Shown: positions 15,417-23,129 of the stretch, one piece after another
Layout of the letters: each line of letters starts with the position of its first letter
Numbering within the stretch: position 1 is the stretch's first letter
Assembly (NCBI GenBank): GCA_902774295.1
Contig: CACYHP010000003.1
Location: 81,005 to 145,004, forward strand
Direction: 5' to 3'
DNA length: 64,000 nt
Origin: an uncultured Bacteroidia bacterium
GTDB taxonomy: Bacteria > Bacteroidota > Bacteroidia > Bacteroidales > F082
Translations under genes and position numbers: made by a program
Notes under the pieces: model-generated
Told to the model about the DNA's origin: nothing
The model's database searches: none
Seen by the model: only the letters and a program-made list of their open reading frames with translations

Positions 15417-15699
15417 AATTTTAAATTTTTAAAACTATGTAAAAGTACAATTAATTTTCAGACTTGCAACCTGATAGATGAAAAAAATTTATAATAATGA
15501 AGAAATATATTTGCAGTGTCAAAAACAGCATTTGACGTAAAAATATCGCAAGAGACAACAGTATAGAACTTCAATCCTCCAAGTTTTATTTTGTCATTAT
15601 CACAGAATAATGTTTTTCTACTCGTTTCCCAGTGCTACAACTAATATATTAAATCAAAATGTATTTAATAAGAACACTTAATATTCCATTAATACATAT

Positions 15700-18600
15700 T
15701 TATTTTATCTGAATATCAATACTTTTATCATCAATTCGAACTTCATATTTCGACGACGGTAATGTATAAACATTTGCTAATTGGTGCGTAGTAACAAAAG
15801 TGTTCTTTTCAATGTAGTTTTTATCACCAAACATAAATTTTTCCACTTCTTGTGCAGTGAAATAAGTCATCTCATCCTTGTTTTCTTTTGCAATGACACC
15901 AATATTTTTAGCCTGTAATTTGTCATAATGCTCATAATCAGGATCTGGCATTAGCAAGAAGAGATAATCCTGAGCTCGACTTATAGCAACATTCAGAATA
16001 TTCTTTCTGTTGATGAAAGTTTTATCTGCAGCTCTAACCATTCCTGATGCAGGTGGATTATATACAGCTATGATAATATCGCATTCATCTCCCTGAAAAC
16101 CATGGACAGTTCCTACCGCCACTTCAATTTGTGGATATGGCTCTTTACGTTGTTCCCAAAGCTTGTTTATAATTTCTGCCTGTGCATGATATGGGCTAAC
16201 TATACCTAGTTTCCATGGTTGTCCACCTTCTTTACTGGATAAATTCTTTGCTATATATTGCGTAAACTCAAATGCAAATAATGCAGCATACACTTGAACA
16301 TTTGATGTACCCACTTGCTGTGCACTATAGATCGATTGTGACCTTTCTACTGGGAATGGAATAAAGTTAACGCTCTTTACAGCATAGTCAGCCAAGGTGA
16401 GTTTTTGCTGTGTTGACTGTTCTCTAGCTGATGAAACTCCACCATTGTATGCATATTTACTAAACAGATTACCAATGGCTGGCACTGCACGATATTGCGT
16501 CGGAAGATTCATAATATCGAACTGTACAGGACGAGTTTTAGGATTTGTAAAGTTATCTAGATTGACCATCTTATAGATGTTCTCGTCTTTCCATAGTTCT
16601 TCATGCACTATTGGTTCTATTTGCATAGGGTCTCCAGCTATAACAATCTGAGATTCAGAACATCTATAGATAGGATATATTATCTGTGCTAACGGTATCA
16701 TAGATGCTTCATCTATTACTACATAATCCCACTTAATATCCTTGAGTTTAGCATCATCAAATCCATCATAAGGGAAACGTGCTATTGTAGATATTATACA
16801 GCATTTGTTGGCATCCCAAATATTGCTCTCACGCATACAAACATGTTCAGCTAAATCATCCTCGTTAGTTGCCACAAAACGGAATAACCATTCTTCAGGA
16901 TGCGAACGTTTATCTATCATTTGGAAAGCTCTCTTTGCAATAACATCAGCTGCTTTGTTAGTTGGACAAAGAATTAACATTTTACCCTTTGGCTTGATAG
17001 CAACTTGGTTAATCCATTTTTTTACCAATTGGGTCGTTTTACCAGTTCCAGGAGGTCCAAAGATGAATTTTATTGTTGGATCTATATTATCCAACATAGA
17101 ATAATCATCTAGCAACTGCAAATCAAAGAAGGCATCTTGAAGTTTGGAAATAAGTTGAACCGGTGTTTCAGTCTTAAGCTCAGCACGATATATTTTATGT
17201 GATAAAGACATTAATGTATCAATCATCTCTATGTCTTCATTCTTACATTTTAGACGAAGCACATAATCTTGAACACTTGCCACTTCAAAAACAATTGTTT
17301 GATGTGTATCTTCCGGTAAACGGAAGGTCACAGCTATATTGTTCATTTCTTCAATAGAAAGAGGAATTCTTCGTGAAGGATTTTTTAATAATACACCATG
17401 TTCTGAATAAGGGTCTTTTTCTACACGAGAGAAGTTTATTTCTATTCCTCGTTTGTTTCTATTCTCTTCTCCACTTGCATTGAATTCCATTTCAAGAAGA
17501 GTATTAAACCATTCATACGTGTATTTCTTGGCTTCGTCGTTAGCAATTTGTTGACGGAGCTGATCTTCTTGAGCTCTTTCCTGCATGATTTTTAATTGCA
17601 AGTCGAAGTCTACAGGCGGAGCTGGTTCATAATTTTTAGTCTTTGAAGCAACTGTCGTCGCTGTTTTATCAAAAGCCTCATCGAGGGTGTATTTGTTTTG
17701 TTTATGGGTAAACAACTGCTCTGTTTCTTCTTCAGTCTTTAACGACTGCATTTTTGATTTATTCTCTTCTTCTTGTTTTCTCCTTTCTTCAGCACGTAAA
17801 ACATCCACTTCTTTTCGTTTATATTCATCCCTTATTCTAAATAATTCATGCAGATCTTCTTGAGATTTAATACCTTTAGCTTGTGCTGCTCGTCCTATCT
17901 CTATTGCATTTATAGTGGATTTAGAGCAATTTTCTTTAATAAACTTGTCATCTTGGGTTTGAGGCGAGTGCTTTAAGCCAATGAGTTGAATAATCTCTTC
18001 ATTTATAGTATATTTGTTGCTTAAATCCTCTATATAAACATTATTTGGACTACATAATTGCCCCTGTTTATTAAAAAGCCATTTGTTCTTTTTGATGGAC
18101 ACGGACAGTGTACTTTCAAATGAACAAACTTTCCTATTGTATCTATAATCATTGTTTGGTTGGTATGAACATTCTCCATCTAACCATCCGGTTATATCCT
18201 TTAACTGGAAGTATATTGATTTCCATACAAAAACAGAGTATTCCTCTGTTACTTTATTATTCTTACAACACTCATCAAAGGTATCTAATAGATAATCTTT
18301 AAATCTAGGTGCTCCATATACGTAGATGTTTCCATTCGGTATTCTTTTAAATAATTCATCTGCATTTACATCAGTATCTTCGACAACTTGTAAATAATCA
18401 CAAAAATCAAAACGATCTAGAAAACTGTTGCAAAATTCCTCTTTAATTCCATCTATTGTTCTATAGAAATCTCTATCAAGTATATGAGTATTCTCCACCA
18501 AATTGCCAACCATCAAGGTGTTTTCATTATATTTATATATAACATCCTCGATAAGATAATAGTGATTGTTGGTACATTTAAATTTGAATTTATCCTCAAT

Positions 18601-20478
18601 CAGTGCTAAATAATGGCCTACATCTTGAGATTTACACTTTTGATAAACATCCCAGATGAACTTAAAATCTTTTTTGTATTGGTTATCATTATATAGGCAT
18701 CCACTACCAGCATATCTAGGCAATATGGCATTTTCAACATAATTTCTACCATCTGGTACCGAGATGTTAAGTTTTTTTAATAATTTTTGAAAATCTACAT
18801 CTGCAGCTAATATAGGATCAACATAATTAATCCCATCCATAAATGAAGTATCATCATTAATAAAAACATTGGGTTTTCCTGATGGCGTATGTGGGGCTAC
18901 GAACCTCTTATTTGAATTACGAATAATTGGTTTCGTGAGAAGAAGAGCCTTTGTAGAAGTATAAAAATTAATTTTATATTTTTCTATCAACCTTCTTGCG
19001 GATTCCGTCAGGAGAAATTTATAAAATTTCATAAGCCATTCATCATCCTGTGTGGCAATAAATGCTTCTGAAAAATCCTCGCCAAAGTTATCCACTGAGT
19101 ATGTATCCAGACAGATGTTGTCAAAATAACTTTCGATATCGGAAGTCATCTTGAGCCTTGTATGAACATAATAATTATGCCCTGTCTTTAATAATCGATT
19201 AAACTGTTCAACACTAAGCAATTGCCTAATAGGTTCCTCAACTTTATAAGCACTTGCTGTGGTTACATATTTCTTTTCGCTACTCAAATGTACAGCTCTG
19301 TTAGATAATGATTCTTGGTATGAATTATAAAAATAATTAAACCACTCTTCTTTATCCTCATCATCGTCGCCGTATCGTTTTTTTAATGGAACGATTTCAA
19401 ATATATTCTCATCAACCCATTGTTTTTGTTGCACCTCTGCTAATTCACACAGACAAACCAAAGCATCAGCAGCTAATTCAGATAACTCTTGGAATAATAA
19501 TGTATTGATTTCATCTTCACGTTTTATCTGTTGGCGATTGTCAACTAATGCAAATGGAGCATGCATAACTACACATAAATCAAGACTTTCGCTTGTTGGA
19601 AAATAGCAGAAAATCTTTGGTCTACGATTTGTATCTACTCGACCTCTATCATTTAAATAATAACCAACTGATATGGAATGCATTCCATTGGCAACTTGCA
19701 CATCACGTGTAAACAACCATAAATTATCTTTCTTATCAACACCAAGACTTTCTACTAAAATATTTTCGCAACGTATCTTATCAATAACAACACGTTTTAC
19801 AACTTCCTTCCGATATGCGCCCTCTACATTATTGCCTTCACAACTCCAACTAATTTCTTTTAAATGATTCAGAAACAATATTGGACTATTCAAAGACATT
19901 AACTTTGATTCAATAATTGTATATGCTTTTTGAGCTGGCAAATCTTCACGATCAAATGGCAAATAAAATAGTGTCTCTCCCTTTTTTCGCCATGGATGAT
20001 CCTGCTCAATTAGCTCTGGTATGATATAATCTCGTAAACGAAAACAAACATTATCATCATATATTTCAGGTGTTTTTGTGTATTGAAATACGGCTTTAAA
20101 GCCAACACCGAATTTGCCAATCTTATTATCTGTTGATTTTTCGGTCTTTGTAGATAAACCAATAGCGGTTATTGAGTTGAGATGACCTAATTTACCGTTT
20201 TTAATGTCAATATCGTAATTATCAGGATCTGATATGGTAAATCTTATAGAACCATTGTGTTTGAACATAACACCTGTTTTTGTCAGGTATATATCCACTA
20301 CGGTCGCTTTTGCATCATCTGCATTTTGGAGAAGCTCGTAAATAAAATGAGCGGAATCAGGATATTTATCAACTACTGAAGACCACCAGTGTCGATATTC
20401 AGGATCCATTAAAACTTTAGCATGGCTTATCTTTTTTTCATTTAGCCTCTTGAACCAATTTTTTTCCTGATTATTCAT
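15700..20478 (-). CDS. GHKL (sacsin-like) ATPase fused to an SF1 (Upf1/Dna2-like) helicase
   Basis: A ~1592-residue cytoplasmic protein. The N-terminus is a GHKL ATPase of the sacsin/Hsp90 type with YELLQNADDAKAT (N-box, about 47-59) and GKFGVGFKAVF (G2 box, about 121-131). A long unassigned middle follows, with a charged coiled-coil near 880-960 (ERRKQEEENKSK). The C-terminus is a superfamily 1B helicase: GPPGTGKTTQ (about 1139), VVIDEASMIPL (about 1249) and GTVHGFQGDE (about 1453), ending in the usual N-V-A-I-S-R motif. Similar fusions are found in accessory DNA and may act in defence or repair; the substrate is unknown. The start is the ATG at 20478; the upstream TTG at 20490 is weaker. 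It lies 118 bp downstream of rmuC on the same strand. It is AT-rich relative to its flanks. Confidence 0.88.
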   Translation of the reverse strand: MNNQEKNWFKRLNEKKISHAKVLMDPEYRHWWSSVVDKYPDSAHFIYELLQNADDAKATVVDIYLTKTGVMFKHNGSIRFTISDPDNYDIDIKNGKLGHLNSITAIGLSTKTEKSTDNKIGKFGVGFKAVFQYTKTPEIYDDNVCFRLRDYIIPELIEQDHPWRKKGETLFYLPFDREDLPAQKAYTIIESKLMSLNSPILFLNHLKEISWSCEGNNVEGAYRKEVVKRVVIDKIRCENILVESLGVDKKDNLWLFTRDVQVANGMHSISVGYYLNDRGRVDTNRRPKIFCYFPTSESLDLCVVMHAPFALVDNRQQIKREDEINTLLFQELSELAADALVCLCELAEVQQKQWVDENIFEIVPLKKRYGDDDEDKEEWFNYFYNSYQESLSNRAVHLSSEKKYVTTASAYKVEEPIRQLLSVEQFNRLLKTGHNYYVHTRLKMTSDIESYFDNICLDTYSVDNFGEDFSEAFIATQDDEWLMKFYKFLLTESARRLIEKYKINFYTSTKALLLTKPIIRNSNKRFVAPHTPSGKPNVFINDDTSFMDGINYVDPILAADVDFQKLLKKLNISVPDGRNYVENAILPRYAGSGCLYNDNQYKKDFKFIWDVYQKCKSQDVGHYLALIEDKFKFKCTNNHYYLIEDVIYKYNENTLMVGNLVENTHILDRDFYRTIDGIKEEFCNSFLDRFDFCDYLQVVEDTDVNADELFKRIPNGNIYVYGAPRFKDYLLDTFDECCKNNKVTEEYSVFVWKSIYFQLKDITGWLDGECSYQPNNDYRYNRKVCSFESTLSVSIKKNKWLFNKQGQLCSPNNVYIEDLSNKYTINEEIIQLIGLKHSPQTQDDKFIKENCSKSTINAIEIGRAAQAKGIKSQEDLHELFRIRDEYKRKEVDVLRAEERRKQEEENKSKMQSLKTEEETEQLFTHKQNKYTLDEAFDKTATTVASKTKNYEPAPPVDFDLQLKIMQERAQEDQLRQQIANDEAKKYTYEWFNTLLEMEFNASGEENRNKRGIEINFSRVEKDPYSEHGVLLKNPSRRIPLSIEEMNNIAVTFRLPEDTHQTIVFEVASVQDYVLRLKCKNEDIEMIDTLMSLSHKIYRAELKTETPVQLISKLQDAFFDLQLLDDYSMLDNIDPTIKFIFGPPGTGKTTQLVKKWINQVAIKPKGKMLILCPTNKAADVIAKRAFQMIDKRSHPEEWLFRFVATNEDDLAEHVCMRESNIWDANKCCIISTIARFPYDGFDDAKLKDIKWDYVVIDEASMIPLAQIIYPIYRCSESQIVIAGDPMQIEPIVHEELWKDENIYKMVNLDNFTNPKTRPVQFDIMNLPTQYRAVPAIGNLFSKYAYNGGVSSAREQSTQQKLTLADYAVKSVNFIPFPVERSQSIYSAQQVGTSNVQVYAALFAFEFTQYIAKNLSSKEGGQPWKLGIVSPYHAQAEIINKLWEQRKEPYPQIEVAVGTVHGFQGDECDIIIAVYNPPASGMVRAADKTFINRKNILNVAISRAQDYLFLLMPDPDYEHYDKLQAKNIGVIAKENKDEMTYFTAQEVEKFMFGDKNYIEKNTFVTTHQLANVYTLPSSKYEVRIDDKSIDIQIK

Positions 20479-20596
20479 ACAACCTTTCAATTATTTGTTT
20501 TGCTAAAACTTTATCCTTTTATTCAAAACTCCTTCTTTAAAGAATTCTGTAAACTATAGTATGTATTACACAATACGTGGTATGTATTTTATATTA

Positions 20597-22129
20597 CTAC
20601 GCCTCTATTGGATTCCAGTCTATTGGTTCTGGCAACTGCTTTTTATTACTTGTTTTAGCACCAAGTTTTTCCATTTCTTTGGCGGCTTTTATAATGCTTT
20701 GCTGTCCAGTATAGAGCTTATTTTTTGCACCGTTGAAAGTATCGTTTGCTTTTGATATCTGCTCACCTACTTTGTCGAAACGTTCAATAAAATCAGCAAC
20801 TCTATCAAGCAATTTACGAGCTTGGTCGAACACTTCTTGCTGGTTTTGTGCTTGTTGAACTTGTGTCCAGGCCATCTTTATCATTTTTAGTAATACCAGA
20901 AGATTCTGTTCGGATGTAATACAAATACCTTTATCAAATGCATCACGCCACAACGTATTCTCACCTTGTAATGCCAGCTGTAAAGCAGAATCGTTCGGAA
21001 CAAACATGATAACGTAGTTCATAGCTGTGCGTGGTGCCTTAATATATGACGAATAGTCTTTTGAAACAAGCTCTTTTATATGTTTTTTGACACTATTGAT
21101 GTGTTTCGCTAAAGCTTTCTCCTTGTCTTCAGGTTTATCAGCATTGCAATAGTCTACAAAGTCGTTTAGCGAGACCTTTGAGTCAATGATACAATCTTTG
21201 CCATCAGGATAATGGACTATGACATCAGGGATAAGGCGTTTTCCAGTTTCATCGTGCGTTATAATCTTGCCATTAGCATCGCGGAGAGTTGATTGCAATT
21301 GGTAATGAACGTCTTTTACAAGACCACTGTTTTCAAGCAGCTGTTCCAAAATCATCTCACCCCAAGTGCCCTGAGTTTTAGACTCGTTACGAAGAGCTCT
21401 TGTTAAGTTGTTTGCATCATCGCTGATGGTTTTCGTTTGCTTCATCAAATCTTCGATGGCACGCTCAAGTGAAGCCTTGTTGTCAGTTGTGGTTTTGATA
21501 CTTTCAGTCACCTGCTTTTGAATGGCTTCAAGCTGCTCTTTAAGAGGTGTTACTACGTTTCCAATCTGCTCAACATTAGTTTTGCCCAACGATTCCTCTC
21601 GCTGTTTCAAGATTTCTTGAGTAGCATTTTGCAGCTGCTCTTTGGCCATTGCCAATTGCTGTTGCAGAGTTTTAGCCTGTTCCTCTTTATTATGTTGCAT
21701 TTGATCTTTAAGAATACCAACTTCCTTTTGAGCAGTATCACGCTGAGATTGCATATCGGCGTTTTCTTTAACCTTTACTTCGAGGTCTTTTTGCAGCTTA
21801 ATTATGGTGCTTTTTAACTCATTTTGAGCTTCAATGTTTTTCTGTTCCTGTTTAGAGAGATTGTCGGCCATTTCTGAAACCTGCCGTTTAGTTAGTTCCA
21901 ATTCCTTCTCTGTCGCGCTTTTTTCTGACATAAGATTTAGGTTGTTGCTTTTAGCAGTGGATAACTCTGATTCTTTATCTGATAACACTTTGCGAAGCGA
22001 GCCTACTTCTTCGTCATGTTTTTTGCTTTCAGCTAATAATGATGCATTCTTTGCCTTCATTGCAAAATAGGTTATGAGGCATCCTATGCCTAATGCGATA
22101 ATTGCAATTACGATAGTTTGTATATCCAT
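20597..22129 (-). CDS. rmuC: RmuC family DNA recombination protein
   Basis: A 510-residue protein with an N-terminal membrane anchor (about 4-26, TIVIAIIALGIGCLITYFAM), a long coiled-coil (about 30-200, rich in Glu/Lys/Gln) and the RmuC domain (about 205-480). Conserved RmuC stretches include QGTWGEMILEQLLENSGL, PDVIVHYPDGKDCIIDSKVSL and VMFVPNDSALQLAL. The last of these two hold the Asp-x-Lys core of a PD-(D/E)XK-like nuclease fold. RmuC limits inversion-type recombination in E. coli. A strong promoter at 22394 and a structured 5' leader precede it, and the giant ATPase-helicase follows, so the two may be co-expressed. Confidence 0.9.
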   Translation of the reverse strand: MDIQTIVIAIIALGIGCLITYFAMKAKNASLLAESKKHDEEVGSLRKVLSDKESELSTAKSNNLNLMSEKSATEKELELTKRQVSEMADNLSKQEQKNIEAQNELKSTIIKLQKDLEVKVKENADMQSQRDTAQKEVGILKDQMQHNKEEQAKTLQQQLAMAKEQLQNATQEILKQREESLGKTNVEQIGNVVTPLKEQLEAIQKQVTESIKTTTDNKASLERAIEDLMKQTKTISDDANNLTRALRNESKTQGTWGEMILEQLLENSGLVKDVHYQLQSTLRDANGKIITHDETGKRLIPDVIVHYPDGKDCIIDSKVSLNDFVDYCNADKPEDKEKALAKHINSVKKHIKELVSKDYSSYIKAPRTAMNYVIMFVPNDSALQLALQGENTLWRDAFDKGICITSEQNLLVLLKMIKMAWTQVQQAQNQQEVFDQARKLLDRVADFIERFDKVGEQISKANDTFNGAKNKLYTGQQSIIKAAKEMEKLGAKTSNKKQLPEPIDWNPIEA

Positions 22130-22156
22130 TGTTATTATTTTAGTTAAATTTGGATG

Positions 22157-22164
22157 TATATTTG
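22157..22164 (+). promoter_or_regulatory. Possible plus-strand promoter -7 element into the structured element
   Basis: TATATTTG matches TAnnTTTG and would start a transcript near 22170, at the edge of the hairpin region. No good TTTG lies at the expected distance upstream, so it is weaker than the minus-strand promoter at 22394. Confidence 0.35.
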
Positions 22165-22335
22165 TTATAAAAAAACCGTGAAACTTTTTGTTCCAAACCG
22201 AGGTTCTGGTAAAACCTAATCAGCAAACAAGAAAGTCCACGGTATTGCGTGAACGTTTCTCTATTCTTTTGCTGATTATTTAGAAATTTACCAGATTTCG
22301 GTTTAGCTAAGAAAAGCGAAAACGCCTTTTTATAT
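22165..22335. ncRNA. Structured non-coding element: attenuator leader of rmuC or a 6S-like small RNA
   Basis: A long imperfect hairpin: 22195-22213 pairs with 22287-22304, 22217-22227 pairs perfectly with 22268-22278, and a small apical stem lies at 22238-22251. Segment 22226-22243 can instead pair with 22175-22192 (16 of 18 positions on the minus strand, counting G-U), and that stem is followed on the minus strand by a run of seven T. On the minus strand this is terminator-versus-antiterminator logic 40 nt before rmuC. On the plus strand the region runs from a TATATTTG motif to a weak hairpin plus T-run (22312-22331), about 165 nt, the size and shape of 6S RNA. The strand is unresolved. Confidence 0.5.
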
Positions 22336-22393
22336 GTCTTTAAATTCTTTTAATTTTTTCTGTTTCTTTTATATTTTTTATGATTTAACACTG

Positions 22394-22401
22394 CAAAGAT
22401 A
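22394..22401 (-). promoter_or_regulatory. Promoter -7 element upstream of rmuC
   Basis: On the minus strand TATCTTTG is preceded at exactly 20 bp by TTTG, a full match to the Bacteroidota two-part promoter. The predicted start near 22387 gives rmuC a leader of about 258 nt that contains the whole structured element. Confidence 0.65.
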
Positions 22402-22473
22402 GAAATTTTTGAACTAAATGACAAACTATTTTGAAAATATTTGAGATTTTAAACGTAGCAAGGAATCTCAACT

Positions 22474-23049
22474 TCAAACTCCAAACTGAGTAAGCCATTC
22501 ACCGACCTCATGCTTCACATAGCTCTCGCTAATAATATGCGAAGGCAATGTCTTCTTCGGGCACATCTTGCGGTTCTTGAAGATTTTCTCGTAATCGCGT
22601 TTGATGTCGTCGCCAAGAAGCTCGTCGTGCTCAGTGTGATGACACGTAACATTCTCATTTACAACAAATTTGAATTTCTTAAACTCAAACAAATCCTGCA
22701 TCGTGAACTTAAACGAGGTGGCGCCGTCGCTTCGGCGAGCATGGTACTGCACAGTGCCAACGCTCTTCTTCAACGACTTCATAGGCTCGATGACAGGGTT
22801 TATCACCAACTTAGGACCAGTGAAATCGCTGCAAAGCACATAAAAACCGCCCAACGACGTGCCCATCATCGCAAAGACCTCGTTCTCCTTCGCGAAATCG
22901 TTGATTTTCTTTATCGAAGCTCCTGCATGATGGTCCACCTCAAGCGCACACCATTCATAATCAGGATAATAAAGGTTCAGGAAGCCCACCGTCTGCGTGA
23001 ACGGCGAGCCTCCGAAACCGTGAATATATACTATCTTTTTCTTGTTCAT
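22474..23049 (-). CDS. YqiA/YcfP-type alpha/beta hydrolase
   Basis: A 191-residue small esterase of the UPF0227/YqiA kind. The start KKIVYIHGFGGSP carries the HG oxyanion motif. The nucleophile elbow is GTSLGGF (about 63-69, Ser65). The acid is probably in HTEHDELLGDD (about 137-147), and the last His in LPSHIISESYV (about 169-179). Such enzymes cleave short-chain esters; the natural substrate is unknown. It follows the glycogen fusion gene on the same strand with an 80-bp gap that contains one copy of the dispersed repeat, so it may be the last gene of that unit or separate. Confidence 0.85.
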   Translation of the reverse strand: MNKKKIVYIHGFGGSPFTQTVGFLNLYYPDYEWCALEVDHHAGASIKKINDFAKENEVFAMMGTSLGGFYVLCSDFTGPKLVINPVIEPMKSLKKSVGTVQYHARRSDGATSFKFTMQDLFEFKKFKFVVNENVTCHHTEHDELLGDDIKRDYEKIFKNRKMCPKKTLPSHIISESYVKHEVGEWLTQFGV

Positions 23050-23079
23050 TTTTAATTTTCAAATGATTCCGTAAAATAA

Positions 23080-23117
23080 GGATTTCTCCACTCCGCTTCG
23101 CTCCGGTCGAAATGACG
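23080..23117 (+). repeat. Dispersed ~40-bp repeat, copy between the glycogen and esterase genes
   Basis: GGATTTCTCCACTCCGC... ending CGGTCGAAATGACG, 13 bp before the stop codon of the GT3-GT35 gene. Same orientation relative to the adjacent minus-strand stop codon as the copy at 6561-6600. Confidence 0.8.
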
Positions 23118-23129
23118 AGGCGAAGGATC

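Larger units (their letters stand above)
15233..15699. other. 467-bp AT-rich gap with gene remnants
   Basis: Convergent gap between the RhuM gene and the helicase gene. It contains the right 22-bp repeat (15271-15292) and decayed minus-strand coding fragments. One, at 15366-15416, reads MPKIARFYGIVVTAAE then stop, resembling the first residues of DUF4160 proteins. An overlapping frame (about 15288-15398) reads 37 residues from MESLLQPLSKLK to a stop inside the repeat. TATATTTG also occurs near 15508 without a gene behind it. Nothing else is recognised. Confidence 0.45.

Noticed and set aside
15505..15540. Small gene behind the TATATTTG motif in the 15233-15699 gap
   Set aside because: The only open frame there stops after 12 codons and no RNA structure was evident.
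14372..20478. Mokosh-like defence system (helicase plus PLD nuclease)
   Set aside because: The PLD-like region belongs to a RhuM protein on the opposite strand with its own promoter, has only one degenerate half-motif, and the helicase carries a GHKL ATPase not expected in that system.
22165..22335. RNase P RNA or tmRNA
   Set aside because: A short AAAGTCC recalls RNase P, but the conserved P4 partner, the tmRNA tRNA-like end and the expected lengths are absent.
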